Shown here one piece after another: positions 25,591-39,590 of a stretch of DNA of 64,000 nucleotides. The stretch lies in assembly GCA_023055355.1 (NCBI GenBank), contig JALJCS010000001.1, positions 97,759,381 through 97,823,380 on the forward strand, read 5' to 3'. The notes beneath the pieces are model-generated. The model made no database searches, was not told the origin of the DNA, and saw only the letters and a list, made by a program, of their open reading frames with translations. Within the stretch, counting starts at the first letter, position 1. Every line of letters starts with the position of its first letter. The position numbers and the translations under genes were made by a program. The stretch is from Agelaius tricolor. Lineage: Eukaryota > Chordata > Aves > Passeriformes > Icteridae.

Positions 25591-28500
25591 AGTCTCAGCA
25601 GAGTTCACAAAGAAAACGGAGTAAAAGAGGGAAATTGAATTGAAATTGAAGAGCATTAACATTTTTAATAAAAAGTGTATCAATAATTAGTAGTCTAATC
25701 CCTAAAATAAAAAGTACATGAATTTTCCTATGAAAATTAGAAGCACAATGCCATATTAGGAATAATAATCAATAAGTTATTCAAAGCCTAAATTGTCATG
25801 CCCAATCCCAGAGTATTTTTAGGATTTTTTTTTTTTTAATAGAATTTTGAGATACTGGAACTAGTCACACTGACTAAATCCAAAAATAACATGATCTCTT
25901 GCATGTGGTTCTGTTAATATACCAATAACTGTACATCTTGTTCCTATAGATTACAGATTGTTTCTCAAGTTGAAGTTTATTAAATCATTCCAAGTTTTGA
26001 AATGCGTTTGCAGCATGACAAATATTTACTTGAGACAGGCAAGACTGCAATCAGCAAACTCTCAACACTTAGGACTGAACTCAAATTGATACCCACACCT
26101 CTAAGTGAAAAACCCAGAACATGGACTGTACTGTCCATTCAAAATCCAAGAAGTATTTTAAAAACTTTGTCAATTTATCTCCATAAACAAAAAAAAAAAT
26201 ACTTCATAGTATGATTATAAAAACTGCAAAGAGCTAACCACATAGAAATGCTCAAGGTCAAAATCTTTCAGAACAAAATGAAAATAAATGAAAATCAGAG
26301 TAATGAAAAAAACACCAGGCAGTTTCACTGTGAGACAGACCATGAACTATTTTTAGATATAAAACCTAAAAACTCAGAGGAAAGGTGGGGGAAGGGTATG
26401 ATATCTGTATGACATGTTTAAACAAAAAGCCCCAGTATAAACACAGATATAGCAGCAAAAACATATTTTTCTAGGTGCAACTTTAGTTAAGAGGAGAAAT
26501 GCCTGACAGCATAGCTAAAGCAAACTAGATTACACAGTGTTAAATCACAAAAGCCAGAAAAAGAAAGATCTGATTTATTACAGGGATGTTTGTTGTTTTG
26601 GTTTTTTTCCTTCATCTGCTGATAAATTACTTTTGAAGCATGTGGCACCATTGCTTCAGCAAGAAAAATTATATGCATTTTATAAAGGCACTTGGATCCT
26701 CTCAGCTCAATCAGCAAAACTGATAAATGATCATTCAGTCTCTATATACAACATAATGGGGCTACAGTGCATCCTCAGCTGCGTGCATTATGCCCAGTAC
26801 GGATCATTGAATTCTGTGTGGTTGCTTATAGCACGGCTGCAGATACCCACAGCTATTCTGGTTTTCCAGAAAACTTCATCTGTACTGGTTTTGCAACCAT
26901 GTTTTTGTTCTAAGACTATCAAACGCAGACCTTATTAAAGACTTAGATCTGAATCCTCCTTGTACTCGTTTTTGATAGATTTTTCTTCAAAAAAGGTGGC
27001 CAAGACAAACCAAGAAAACACTGCAAAGATTTTAAAAATCAGCATGTTTGGCAGGGAGCAAGAGGCATGTAAATTTTTCTGAAAGTTCCCCACACTCTGG
27101 AATCACTTAAGGCTCCTTCAGTTAATGCAGTGGTAAATTGAACAACCTTCTTCAGAATTTGTGTCCAAGTTTTTGAACAAGAGTCATTGAGAAGCATCTA
27201 GGTGAATTTCTCCTGCTGAATCTAGAAATCAAATAACACAACAACTTTGTCTTGCAATTGCAGTATCTATGAAAATCTATGTTTTAGAAAACTGAACCAT
27301 AGTTTTGGCATCCATTTCAGATGAAAATAGAAAGGAATTCCCTACAGGAATACATAGCAAAAGTGGAATTGCAGATGCCGTTGTTTCAATCGGAACACTG
27401 GGATTCTTTTCCCCAGAGCAGGTTAAACCATGAAAAGCTCAAGGTAGAGTTTCAGGGTTTATTTTATCTAAAGGCAGTGCTGCTGGTGTTGGGGGCAGCC
27501 TATCTTGCTCCTTCCCCACTGTCACTGCTCAGATGGCACAGCCACGGGGATCAGCCGCCAGCCTCGCTGAACAGAGAGGCTGATGCTGATGTGGAGGAAG
27601 TGAGATGAGGCTGAGAGATGGAGATGGGTGCTGTGAAAGCAAGCTCCTAATTTTATTCTCTTCCAAATAATATTTCTGGCTTTGTTTATTTGGATTTGTT
27701 TATGGCCTGCCATGAGGCACATGGGATTCCACACAAACACTGCTTGCCTCCTGCCCACTCTCGCTGTGGAGGAGTGCCCTTAAAGCACGCACCTCACAAA
27801 AGCCTCTTCCCTTTATTTGCAAGTGCTTTACAGCAAGAACATCATCACTAGGAAATAAAAGGATGAACACTGCTTCATCCAACAGTGTTTTACCAGTTCA
27901 GTTGGTATGACACTGCTCCACTAAGTGCTCCACTCTCAGGGGAACACACTACAGATCAAAGAATTCTAATTTGTTACAGTCAGTAGCTTGATTTAAAAAG
28001 ATTTTCTAACTCTCTGTTCCCTCACAGTGTGCTTTTAATGTCAGTGCTATACATTTTTAAATGTACTCTTCCCCTCTGCCACCTCTGTCTTTGCCTTTGT
28101 TTCCCAATTCTTTCTGCATAGTAAATTACATGTTATATTCTAGCATGATTCAAACTAATATGGACATCAAAATCCAAACAATCCTGAATGTTGAATTTTA
28201 TAAAAATTGCCATATTTCTTGTACATTTTCAGGCAGAAACAAGCCCCCAAATGCAGAAAGAAATTGACAGGTGATTATTCTTTAAAAGAAGCATTGGTCT
28301 GTCATTTTACATGGTAAGAAGCCCCATTTTTCTCCTTAGCTGTGAAATTAAATAATTGGTATTTACAAGGTGGGTACAACACCAATTTGTTCTTTCAACA
28401 ATAATCACTGTATTTTCCTTCTTTTTAATTTCTGAAATAGAGTAAGTGTTGAAGTTTCTGGAAATAAACACAAAATATATTATGTCAGGATAAAAGAAAG

Positions 28501-30174
28501 TTTGAATCACTGCAGTTTCTGATCCACTACTTTAAAAGACCTGAAGAAAAATCAGAAATTGTACTACATTCAGGCTCCCACACTCAGGAAGCAAATTCCA
28601 AAGGCAAGACCTTTTTCTTGAAAATACCCTGCAACTAAAATACCAGACATTTCAGTCTTAGCATTGTTGGCTCCAACTGCTCAAATGACCTCAAATAAAT
28701 GTGTGATATAGTAAAGGAGAGGTGTTTTCTTGGATAGCCATCTAATATTTTAATAGATCAAAGGTTAGCAGGATTTTGTGTGAGCACAAAAGCTGGTTTG
28801 AATAATTGTAGCTCCTGTCTCAAAACTGGGATAACACCTCATTGCCATTCTCATTCACACTTTAAAAGTCTTCAATGAATTGTTTTGGAAATCAGTGATT
28901 ATCACGTGTATCTATTCTGTACCATTTATAAGAAAAATGTCTAAAACTTCCTAAAATGCGTCTTACAATGTTTTTCAAGAAGACTGTTGAGGCAAACTCT
29001 GATGTTCAAAACAAATGCTATGTACGAAAATAATAAAAAGTCATGCCCAAGAGGATCTTCATGGAGAGCTGAAGTTTATGAAAGGAAGCCAATATTTTTT
29101 AGTTTGGTGAAGAGAGTGGTCTCAGCAGATACAAGCAGAGAACAGACATCAGAGAAAATGGTTGCAAAATCACATAGAGATATGTGGCTTTGGGAAAGCA
29201 AATTGCTGGCTGTGAAAGCCTTTTAAGAGTGAGCACAGAAACCTCCTCACCTGATGCCAGCTGTGCTCTAGGAAAATGGAATTCCCTCCACATTTTTTTT
29301 TTCAATTAAAAAGGCTAGCACTAGAAACAATCAGAAAACCCCACATAAATATTATTCATCACCAATTTCTGTTCTTAGCAGAAAGAATCCTCCTGCCTGG
29401 AATTTACTGAGGCAAGTGGGAACAGTATTTCTTCCTCCAGTAACTAGACATCCCAAGGAGGTGAAACACTTTCTCTGAAATATGGCCCAAGCCACAGCTC
29501 TTCTGGCAGCAGTGAGTAACAACTTTGCTGGTGGAGCTCGTAGTCCAAATACAGTCAAAATCCAAGCTCCTTTGTAGTATCTTACAAAGAAAGGGGAAGA
29601 ATTCCTAAAAGAGTTGTGAGAGTAATCCCAACTGCTGTAACTCAGATCATTTAACAGCCAGCTATGATAATCTCCTCAGTAAATTAATATGGTTTGTCAA
29701 GCCAAACAAACTACAAAATAAGAAAGCTGTGACTGTGCCATGAAGATTTGCTAATCATGAACATCCATTTCAAAAACATTCTGAAACTCAGCCGAAACCA
29801 GCTCATTATCTCCTTTATTGGTGCTTTCAGAAGAGGAAAAAAAAGGCCCACCAGCACCCCAGAAAAGTGTGAAAGAGGAGCAACTGATGTCTGATGCATC
29901 TCTGGAGAAAGACAGTGAAATTATTTATCATAGAGCTGTTTAAGCCAACCGAAGAACAAAGATTAGCCTAAAAGGTTTCATGTCCAGAAATACTGTGTAC
30001 TGCTGGCAGTTCTAAAGGAATGCTACCAGCACAGAGCCCTGTTCTCCTTTATCAGCAAACTCTGTGCCACACTGGGATACACTACATGGGCAGTACATGT
30101 TGAAGTCTGGAGAAGAAATATGACTCTATAAGGTATTTGTTGAGATAAAACTAAACCTTTATATAGTTAGTATT

Positions 30175-30190
30175 ATTCTATGATTCTGTG
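30175..30190 (+). mobile_element. Possible CR1 terminal octamers
   Basis: ATTCTATGATTCTGTG is exactly two CR1-type terminal octamer units. Upstream sequence is too degraded to confirm a CR1 body, so it could be chance. Confidence 0.35.
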
Positions 30191-33100
30191 GTGTGATTAT
30201 GACTATATAATTAGACTGTCTGCCTAACAGTACTTTGCTACAAGTTTATGACTCAAAAGCTCTGTTACACTGCTTTCCTCAGGAATAAGTCCTGTTAAAG
30301 TTCACTGAGAACTTCAATAAGCAATTCAAAGTTTTAATAAGAAAAGTATTACTGGCATTACATTAATATATTACAGTCATTTACACAAAGCATAAGAGCT
30401 ATCCATCTGCTATCACAAGACAAAATATATACAGAACTGCATCACAAAAAGAGAGAAAGACCTACAGCTGAAGTCCAACATAAATAAACATAATCAATTT
30501 CCCAAGCTGACAGTGCATTGTAAATTATTTACAACATATAAATAGGTGAAACACTACTCCAGGTCCATTGAAAAAAACCAAAATGGCATCAGAGAAGAAA
30601 AATGGCACAGCATAGCTTTCTATTACCCACACTACAACTGAATGAATGAAATGCAAGAGGAGATGTGCTGAGTTACTTGATACTTGCTAGTCAGCTTAAT
30701 CAGATACTCTCAATTTCCTGCAGGATGGATAACAAACACTGTTCTGCTGCTTACTGCACACCACGTCTACTGAAATATTTTCTGAGGCAGAATGATCCCT
30801 AAAGCCATCTAATAACACAAGGAGTCTGGAACCATGCAACCCGACATAATGTAAGAGAAGTAGGTTTAAATAAAAATAATTAATTAAAAGATCTTGTACA
30901 TGGGTAACCGAGATAGTAAATTATAAGGTTATGATGACAGATACCCAAGTTTCTGACTATCCTTTATTGTAACCCTACCATGTAAAAACCCAAAACCCGA
31001 CTTCGTGCTCCTCACTGCCATCTGCCCTTATTTTAAAAAAATCCTAAAACTTCAGAAGAGTTTAAAAACCAACACACTTAAAACAAAATGTTTAAAAACT
31101 TTTTGCCCGAAGTATTCTCTCAATATCAGAAAGACATTTTATATTCAGCAAACTAAAATAATTAAGAACAGAATTCATCTTTTAATGACATGCATTTGTG
31201 TGAAGAAAGGTTAATAAAGGATGAGCAAGATTATTGCCATGAATAACAAGGATTTAATTTTAGAAATTCTGCAGTGCTTACATGTTATTGAAAATACTTT
31301 TAACCCTTTCATTGTTCAGGAAGATATATGTATGAGGTACTACTTACTTGCACAGCAAGCTGACTGAAAATCTTATCTTGTACCTCATTATCATCAATAA
31401 CACAGTATTAATTTTCTGCCTAACTATATTCATTTTTATGCCTAATTTTATTCATATATTAGCACTGATATGCATTTTATTAATCATCATCTCAGTTGCT
31501 TCATCCAGCTAAATTTTTCATCCATCAGAGATGCATATTTCTAGGGAAAACTAGAAAGATTTTCTCTTTTGTTTTACCTCTTTAATGAGAATACACAGAA
31601 TAAAATAACAGGGACAGTGAGGAATATGAGAACCAAGAGACCATGAACGCCAAGCCACCTCCCTCCCAGGTTTACTCAAAACTGAAATTCTTTAGCCCAT
31701 GCCCAAGTTACACTGGAAATGGGGAAAATCCAGATAGCCATTTTTTCTCTCCTTTCAAAAAGCTGATGACATAAAATATAGGAAAAAAATATATAGTACA
31801 AAAAAAAAAAAACAGCCAAACAAAATAACCATTATGACTTTCCTTGCAATAGCTGATATTTAGGGCTTTGCTAGGTCACAGCTATCATCCATGGTGTGAA
31901 TTCCCCATTTTCATTGCCTTCATTAATAAATTTTTTTCAAAAGAAGTAGAAAAAAAAGACACTCGTATATTCAGGCCTACTAAATAAAGCTAAGAAAAAA
32001 GCTTTATGTTTTTTAACTTCAACATGACCTCTCAGACCACTTCTGAAACCACTCAGAAATTCTTAGAAATCAATACTTTGGATCAAGAATTTTACCTCAG
32101 AGTAATATGAATTTTGAATAATTAACCCTTTTGCAATTTCTATCTCCTTTCTTTTCCATTTTTGGCACTAATTTTCTCACTGTTTCAAAATAAAGTCAGC
32201 TCACAAGATGCATTTCTTAGCACTACTTAACTTCTTATTCCTAAAGGAAAATTGCTCCACATTTTTTGTTATTGCTTCAAATTTTCTACCTTTCTGTAGT
32301 TTCATGTTTCCCTCAAATTCCCATAAATTGGATAAAAAGCCTTGTAAAAAAAGGAAAAATTAATTTTTTTTTTTAAATAAAGTTTTCTTACTAAAAATCT
32401 CTCAAAATATTTTTAGTAAAGACATTTATGGGTGGTACCTATCCTGTTACTCTTCCAAAGACAATCTGGATAATGCTGGAAAGGTCCTAATAAAAGAAGA
32501 GGACTCTGTCTCAAGTAATTTTGTCCAGTAAATTTTCCTTCCATAGCATCCAATGTATTTTAAAAAAGAGAAAGTGATTAGTTTAATTTTGCAGTATTAC
32601 CCAAGCACAAAAATTTGCACTTACAGTATCTAATATATCAGAAAACCTTAGAGAACCTAAACATTCTAAATTGCTAGATGAATTCTTTCTGTAGTCACAC
32701 TCCTCCCACAAAGATCATTTGTTTTGTGTCTGGTTGCCTCCAACTCTCCTCTTCCTCCTTCCCCCTGGCCTCATGCTACTCACAATCCCTCTATGCTATG
32801 CCCAGGATCCAAGCAAAGGGGAAGTCCAAGGGCCAGGTGTGTTTTTTTACTAGGCAAGCTGGAGCCAGACCTCTTGCAACAGAAAATACCCAACCTGAAG
32901 ACATGGGAATACAGTTGCTTCCCTCGTCATGGCAGGAACACGCTGTACAGAAACCACAGTCCCATGACTCAGAGCACATCTCAACCAAGAAGCTCTGAGA
33001 TGATCCTCTCTCTCCACTGAGCTCAGGGAACTTGAAACTACATTCCTAACTGCTTCTTGACATTTCCTTGTCCCTGTGCAAACTGAAGTCCATCCAATCC

Positions 33101-33683
33101 AATTGTGCCCTGCTCTCTTTCACTGTCCTTTTGATTTTTCGTGCAGTCTCTGCTTTTCATCCCACCCTGTGCCAGAATAGGATTTTGCCTACTTTCTCCT
33201 CTACACCGAGTGCCCACTGTTCTGTTGCTGCTCAAAGGCAAAATGTGAATACCAGGAAAATTTAAAAAAAATAGCATTCAAGGAAATGGTGATACTCTCT
33301 TTTTAATCTTGACAGCAGTAGTGAGAGAGAGGACAGACTTCACTGAGGACATTAGTATAATACTTCCTGTCATACCATGAAAGTTATATGTTTCCTTTGT
33401 TTTATAAATATTAATGCATTAACAGTGGAATTTTCAGTATTAGAATCATGATTTGAGAAAGTGCTATTCACAATTAACTTACTACCTATGTACTCCCAGA
33501 TTCCAGAAGAATAGCACACCAAAATCAAAATGCTTCCCACAGAAAAAAAAATGAAAAAAGCCTAAAAACAGCTATACTGCTTTCTATGGCATTCTTTGGA
33601 TGCATGTTCAGTGATTCAGTTAATTAGTAGCATTGAGTTTGAGCTCTATCTTTTAAAACCTAAGCATGAAAGTAGTATCTTAC

Positions 33684-33783
33684 CTTGTATCTCTAATGAG
33701 AGGTGCACTTCCCAGTTTAAAGCAGATCTTTTCCCCACCACAAGATGTTTGCCTTAAAGAAAAGCTTTCTGCCAGATCAAACC
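33684..33783 (-). CDS. COL19A1: COL19A1 exon 4: start of TSPN domain, 100 nt
   Basis: Minus-strand exon with acceptor ATTTTACAG and donor ACAAG|GTAAGA. In the frame set by exon 3 it encodes (G)FDLAESFSLRQTSCGGEK followed by ICFKLGSAPLIRDT, and ends with two bases of an Arg codon completed by exon 5. The pattern GFDL...SFSLR...C...CFKLG...LIRDT is the first beta-strand region of the thrombospondin-N-terminal-like (laminin-G-like) domain as found in COL19A1 and related FACIT collagens. The two Cys are spaced as I recall for the mammalian protein. No stop or frame break is seen. A 19.9-kb intron separates it from exon 5. Confidence 0.9.
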
Positions 33784-34292
33784 CTGTAAAATAGAACACA
33801 ATACAATACAATTATAATGGAATTTAAATACTGTAAGTAAAAAATAATTTTTAGCATACTTGAATACAAGCATATTAGCATTTCTAGAATATAGACTGAC
33901 AAGATATTTTGAAAAGTAGAATTTGAAGTCAGAAAAACTTTCAATATTTATTTTATAAGAACTATTCATGCAAAATTCACTTGGTAGATGACTTTAAAAC
34001 TTGAAAAATGAATTTGCTAGTTCTTTTAACATTTGAATGTATAAGAATGCAGGATGATTGGAAAAAAACATGGAAATTAGTGTGGCTGCCGAACTTGAAC
34101 CAATATTTTTGGGGAAAAACATGTTCTGGGATGCTGCCACCTTCCTGGTAGCAGCAGCAGCTTTTGGTGCTTGGGGATTGCATTCTGTCCTAACCTTTCA
34201 ATTTTAAAGCCAGCTTCAGTCAGACTATAATTACATCCAGCAATCATTAGCAGCTAATTAATACAGATATCCATATTAGCTTGGTCATTTAC
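33784..34292 (-). other. COL19A1: COL19A1 intron 3
   Basis: A 509-nt intron with nothing recognisable apart from a TAAT-rich stretch near 34245-34265 (ATTAGCAGCTAATTAAT), a homeodomain-like palindromic sequence of uncertain meaning. Confidence 0.8.
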
Positions 34293-34367
34293 CTGATACA
34301 CCACGACTGTCTCTGTTGATTTGTTTGAGATGACGGGAAACAGTTTTCATTAAAGGACACACAGCAC
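34293..34367 (-). CDS. COL19A1: COL19A1 exon 3: N-terminal linker, 75 nt
   Basis: Minus-strand exon with acceptor TCTCTTGAAG and donor TCAG|GTAAAT. It enters with two bases that complete a Gly codon from exon 2 and leaves in phase 1. It encodes about 25 residues beginning AVCPLMKTVSRHL and ending GVS, just before the TSPN domain. The CPL motif matches the CPI motif I recall just after the signal peptide in mammalian COL19A1. The rest of this segment is poorly conserved, so the call rests mainly on phase continuity: exon 2 to exon 3 to exon 4 reads without a stop, and the join yields SGFDL, a mammalian-like sequence. The single Cys probably belongs to the N-terminal disulfide-bonded region. 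Confidence 0.82.
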
Positions 34368-37300
34368 CTTCAAGAGAACACAGTTTATTATCTATGGTAA
34401 AATGGTATCAAACTAACAGGAATTGAACAAACTATCATGGCAGTTATGGTAATATTGACAGGAATGTTGCTTTTTGTCGCTTTAGGATATGAAAAGCGGC
34501 AATAAACCAAATTACAAAATCTAATCAAAAGCAAATTTTATACTACACTTCCAATAATATAAGCAGATAGAATTTTTATCACATTTTAATTCAGCTGCCT
34601 GTGGTTAAAGTTCATATAAACAATATAGCCAGAAGAAAACCATTAAATTCTTACCATGCTGTTCCCATTTATAACACTCTATAAAGCAGCAATATCTGTT
34701 CCAAGTTCTTTTTGTATTTCTCACTGTATTACTAGAAAATATTTTCCCCCATTCATTAATATGAAACAATATTGTATTTTGGGAAAAAAAGCACAAAAAT
34801 TAAGTAGGGGAGTAGTCTGGACCAAAGTGTTTTTGTAAGCAAACAGAATGTTCTAAAATTTGGAACACGGTAAACTGAGGTTAAATCTAACTGAACCCTC
34901 AGATAAGACACTGTATTATTAATATGCAATATTAATCATTATTACTTCTTACTTGCACTAAGTCCTTTATGCTCTTTTTTTTTAATAGATATACAAGAAT
35001 GTCCACTTTTAAGAAGGAAATACAGGAAAATATCACTTTTGTGCAGGGGTCTGAAATATGGCTTGCTATTTAACAAGTTTTGCAAATAGCCCTGCTAAAT
35101 TCTAAAAAAGAACCCTAGTAAATCACAGATGACAAGTTGGTCTGTCAGCTTATCAAGCACAGAGCTTTGTGAGCTGATGCAACTGAAAAGATGTCCAAGG
35201 TGTATCTGAAGCTGCTGAGCAGTGAAGGTCAAGGCACTTTCTGAACCATTAGTTCAATTAAAAAAGTAAGGAATGTCCTATCATTAACCCGGAAATTATC
35301 TATATTTGAATGCTTCATGAGAGCATCCAGACCAAACATTGGTATTAAAAATGGCTATATTTGTAATCTTAAAGCATGTGAAATTTGTCATTCATTCTGT
35401 AGTTATGTAGAAAGCATATTATCCTTCAAAACTCTTAAATGCTATTAAATATATTTCAGAATTTGGTCTCGATTAAGAATGGCTAATTGGAAATAACTAG
35501 TAAAAGTGACAATATATCATATAATACAGACATAAAGACACTCCCTGATAATGTGGTTAATGAAAGCTATGTTAACTATTTAAAGAACAGACCGGGTGAA
35601 ACAATTTTTTTTTTTGTAAGATTCATTAAGTTCCACGTGCTTCATCACAGTTACAACTAACAATTGACTACTACAAGTAACATCACAGATAAATTGATTT
35701 CCTTCTAAGGCTCTCAGAAAATAAATTCTTTTCTTTCCCTCATATAGATCCATAAATACGTGCATATGCATGTTTTTCCCTGTACAGATAGAGTTTCATG
35801 GTGAGATTAAATATATGCATGAAAAACTCTGTAAATTCCCATTCCCCAGAAAAGACACTGAACTGTAAAGAATATTCGTGTTGAAAACTCTGAAGTGAAA
35901 TCTTTCATCATTCTTGGTTAGCAGGAAGTTTTATACAGTGAGAAAAGCATTTGCTGGAACTACACAGTAACATAGCAATTTCAATACACCAGTTGATATA
36001 TACACACATGGGACAGAAACAGGTTCACCTTAGATACCCTTTAGTTTACAAACCTCAAGCTTCAATCAAATACAGATTATTGAACTATAGAATTCTATAC
36101 ACAGCCACTCTAAACCAATGAATGATGTTAGGGTACATTTACATAACTATAGCTCTAAGAAATAAGCTGGCATAAAGGAAGCCATTTATGGCTGAAGTCA
36201 CAAAAAATGTCAGACATACATGGATAGATATTTTTTCTTAAATCAACAGGTTTCCTAAGGGCCTTTTTCAAAAATATTCAATAAATTTCAAGGTAGATTC
36301 TCCTTTTGGTTAAATTCTTGGCAGTACTTATAAGAGCAGACAAAGAGTATTTATTGCTGATTTTACCCTAAACTGATGTAAGCTTTTGAGAACTTGGGAC
36401 ACAAGTGTGCTTTTTTTTTTCCCCAGCGTTAACTTACATGAGTGTTGAGCAGTGAAAGACTAGAAAGTTTGAGCCTATTCCCCAGAGCCACTTTCTTCCA
36501 AATAAAGACTCAAACCTTAATTTTTGTGCTATCCAGATGATAGCGATGATTCCTCACATGCCACAGACTGGACCGTGGACCTATTTTTATCAGTGGCACA
36601 ACAGTCACACCATAGACAGGCCATTTAAGTGTTATTTATTTATTTGTATTCCACATCCCCAAAAGAACTGAAAGGGTTACACGAATCTTCTATTGCACTC
36701 CTTTAGTTCAGTGCTATTCCTTCTACCAGAGAGCTAAGGGAAAACACTCAAATAACAAGACCAAACTCTCTCCATACCAAGACTGACAACTTTCATTACT
36801 ATAGAGCGATGAAAATTCTTTCTGCAATTACAGCTTGCATAGTTAACCTCTTCCACGATTTTTTGACTGCTAGCAGATGCTTAAATTTTCTTTAGCCTGA
36901 GACAAAACAGGCAGTTTGCCCATTCAACATGTGGGCAGATGAATGACAAGGCCTACATGAAGATATTCAGGAAAGAAAAAGAACAAGATAAACACTTGCT
37001 GTTAATCCAGTGGGAAACCATGAATCTATCTGGCCTGTTAAAATACATTATTATAAAATTCATGAAATAGTAAGAAGAACAAGCTTACATTTATGCACTA
37101 GATTGCCCTGCACATGATAAAACTGCATCTGTGTGGACTGAAATAAAAAATTCATATAAAACCAATGATATCATAAGGTCAAGTTAATGTATCTTTAAAT
37201 TAATGATATCTTTACCTACCCATACAAAAAAGTTGGCCTGGATCTTTATAAATCAATGAGTTCTAGCTATGAGCTTATTAATATAAAATCAATCCAATAA

Positions 37301-37414
37301 TCTTGAAAGTATTAATTTATTTAGACCAAGCAGGTACATCACAGATCATTGTCTTCTCTCTCATTACTAAGATTAGTAAGAATTTTTTGGTTTTTTTTCT
37401 AATAGCATAATTTT

Positions 37415-37433
37415 AAAAAAAAAAAAAAAAAAA
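37415..37433 (+). repeat. Poly(A) run
   Basis: Nineteen A in a row after TTTT. The sequence beyond it (37434-38130) is less AT-rich and unlike the DNA before it. No source gene or element was recognised on either side. Confidence 0.9.
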
Positions 37434-38431
37434 GGCATTGCATCTAGACATATCTGTTGCAACATGCAATGGCGCGTTCCACATTCCTGGAATGATCAGG
37501 ACACCTGTTGAAGCACACTGCAACTTCCATCTAGGCACCATGCTCAGCTTTCCATTCCATGCAAACGAGGACAAAAGAGACTGTGGTGTGTGCTTCAGTC
37601 TCCCTCTTACAGATAGTTATCTCTTGTGTGCACTTCCTGAGGGGGAACTGAAACTTCCAATGGGCAGTCTTGGCTTCTTCAGATTCGCGTAACCTGTAAT
37701 GGCTAGATTCACATTGCAAGTACCCATCTGCTACCTTATAACCAAACTTCACATTCAGGTGAGGTTTTTAGCTGCCATCTACCACCACTGACATGCACAT
37801 TGCAAAGGCACTGAAGCTTCCATGAGTAGCCATGACCACACCAATGAATGTGGCCAAACACCAAAGCCCAACCTATTGTATACCCACATCCTGTGTCAAC
37901 TCGAGCTTCAGGCAGAAACCCATATTACCTAAGATTTTTCTCATACTTCCCATACATGGATCAGGCTTCATAAACACACAGGCAACCTCTTCAGAGCTAG
38001 TGACACACCTGCAAATATCAGCAATGATATCCAGTAATATCAAACATATTCATAATGAAGATAAGCAGATCCAGCTGGCTTGCTTTCAAGGTCAAGAATT
38101 CAGATTTCTTATATATCTCTAGCTTCAAGTATACAGGCATGTGATTTTTTTGTATTCTTTTATTTTACTCTGTAAAGAAGATTATATTACATTACAATGT
38201 TAAAATTAAGACAAGGGTAGGAAGAATGAAGGGAACGTGATACAGTAAAGAAGTCAACTTCAAGTCTGGTGACTATTTAGATGGTTATGAAGTAATGTAA
38301 CAGCATTGGCAGGCAGAAATAAGAAATCCAAGAAACAGAGTTCAAGGATTAGGATATTCACATTAGGCCCCTGGAGAACTATATTCTCCCATGAAAAAGA
38401 GTAAGTAGTGAAAAGCAGGATTTCATATTAT

Positions 38432-38515
38432 TTGAGACAACCAGCACCACTCAACTTCAACTTCTCAACTTCAACACACTCAACACACCTCTCAACTTCA
38501 TTGAGACAACCAGCA
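38432..38515. repeat. Direct duplication at the 5' edge of a CR1
   Basis: TTGAGACAACCAGCA occurs at 38432-38446 and again at 38501-38515. Between them are repeats of CTCAACTTCAA/CAACACA type. The second copy runs directly into CR1 sequence. Confidence 0.85.
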
Positions 38516-39590
38516 CTGCTTCACCAAGGGCAAGTCTTGCATGACTAACTCAGTGGCCTTGCACAATGGAGTGACTGCATCAGTGGACAAGGGAAGAGCT
38601 ATGGATGTCACCTGGATTTCTGCAAGGCCTTTGACATGGTCCCCACAATATCTCTGAATTGTAGAGGCTGGGATTTGCTGTGTAGACTGCTCAGAGAATG
38701 ATGAATTGGTTGGACAGTCACATCCAGAGGGGAGTGGTCAACTCCTCAATCTCCAGATGGAAAACAGTGGCAAATGGTGTTCTGTTTGGGATCAATGTTA
38801 TTTAATTAATTAATGACATGGATGAAGGGATTGACTGCACCCTCAGCACATTTGCAGATGACACCAAGCTGAGTGATGCAGTTGACACACCTGAAGGACA
38901 GGATGTCATCCAGAGGGACCTGGACAAGTTTGAGAATTGGGCTCATAGGAATCTCGTGAGGTTCAACAACGTCATGAGAATGCTGCACCTGGGCAATGCT
39001 CAGTTTCAAAACAAGCTGAGGGTTGAAGGAATTGAGAGCAGCCCTGACAAGAAGGCTTTGAGAATACTGATGGATGAAAAGCTGGAGATGAGCTGACAAT
39101 GTGTGCTCACATCCCAGAAAGCCAATCATATCCTGGGCTACATCTAAAGAAGCATGGCTAGCAGATCAAGAGAAGTGATTCTGCCCATCAGCTCTCACGA
39201 AAAGCCCCCCACCCTGACTACTGTATCCAACTCCAGGGCCCCAGCACAAGAAAGATGTGGACCTGCTGGAACAGGTGCAAAGGAAGGCCACAAAAACGAT
39301 CAGAGAGCTGGGGCATCTCTCCTGAGAACTAAGGTTTTCAGCCTGGAGAAGAGAAGGCTCCAGGGGGACCTTATTACATCCTTCTAGCCAGTGGGCCTGT
39401 AAGAAAGATGGGTACAGACTTGTCATCAGGATCTGTGGTGACAGGACAAGGGCTAATGGTTTTAAATAAAAGAAGATTTAGACTAGACTTGACAATAATG
39501 GTGGTGAAACACTGGAATATGTTGCCAAGAGAAGTGGTAGATGGCCCATCCCTGGAAACATTCAAGGCCAGGTCAGATGGGAATGTCAGG
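38495..39590 (+). mobile_element. CR1 LINE, partial reverse transcriptase plus 3' region
   Basis: About 1.1 kb of sense CR1. It starts GCTTCACCAAGGGCAAGTC, runs through GGATTTCTGCAAGGCCTTTG and the reverse-transcriptase catalytic box FADDTKL (38851-38871), then GACCTGGACAAGTTTGAGAA, CAGCCTGGAGAAGAGAAGGC and GACAGGACAAGGGCTAATGG, ending near ATTCAAGGCCAGGTCAGATG. The longest open piece around the active-site box is 92 codons (38818-39096). Frameshifts and stops elsewhere show a dead copy. The terminal octamers have decayed. It is truncated at the 5' end, as usual for CR1, and lies antisense to COL19A1. Confidence 0.93.

Larger units (their letters stand above)
13780..33683 (-). other. COL19A1: COL19A1 intron 4 (19.9 kb)
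   Basis: The largest intron in the window, splitting an Arg codon between exons 4 and 5. It contains CR1 copies at 14133-14292, 16141-16296, 23977-24072 and 25374-25590, plus weaker remnants at 20355-20420 and 30175-30190. The remainder is AT-rich unique sequence. I saw no coding exon on either strand; the open frames are short and featureless. Confidence 0.75.
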
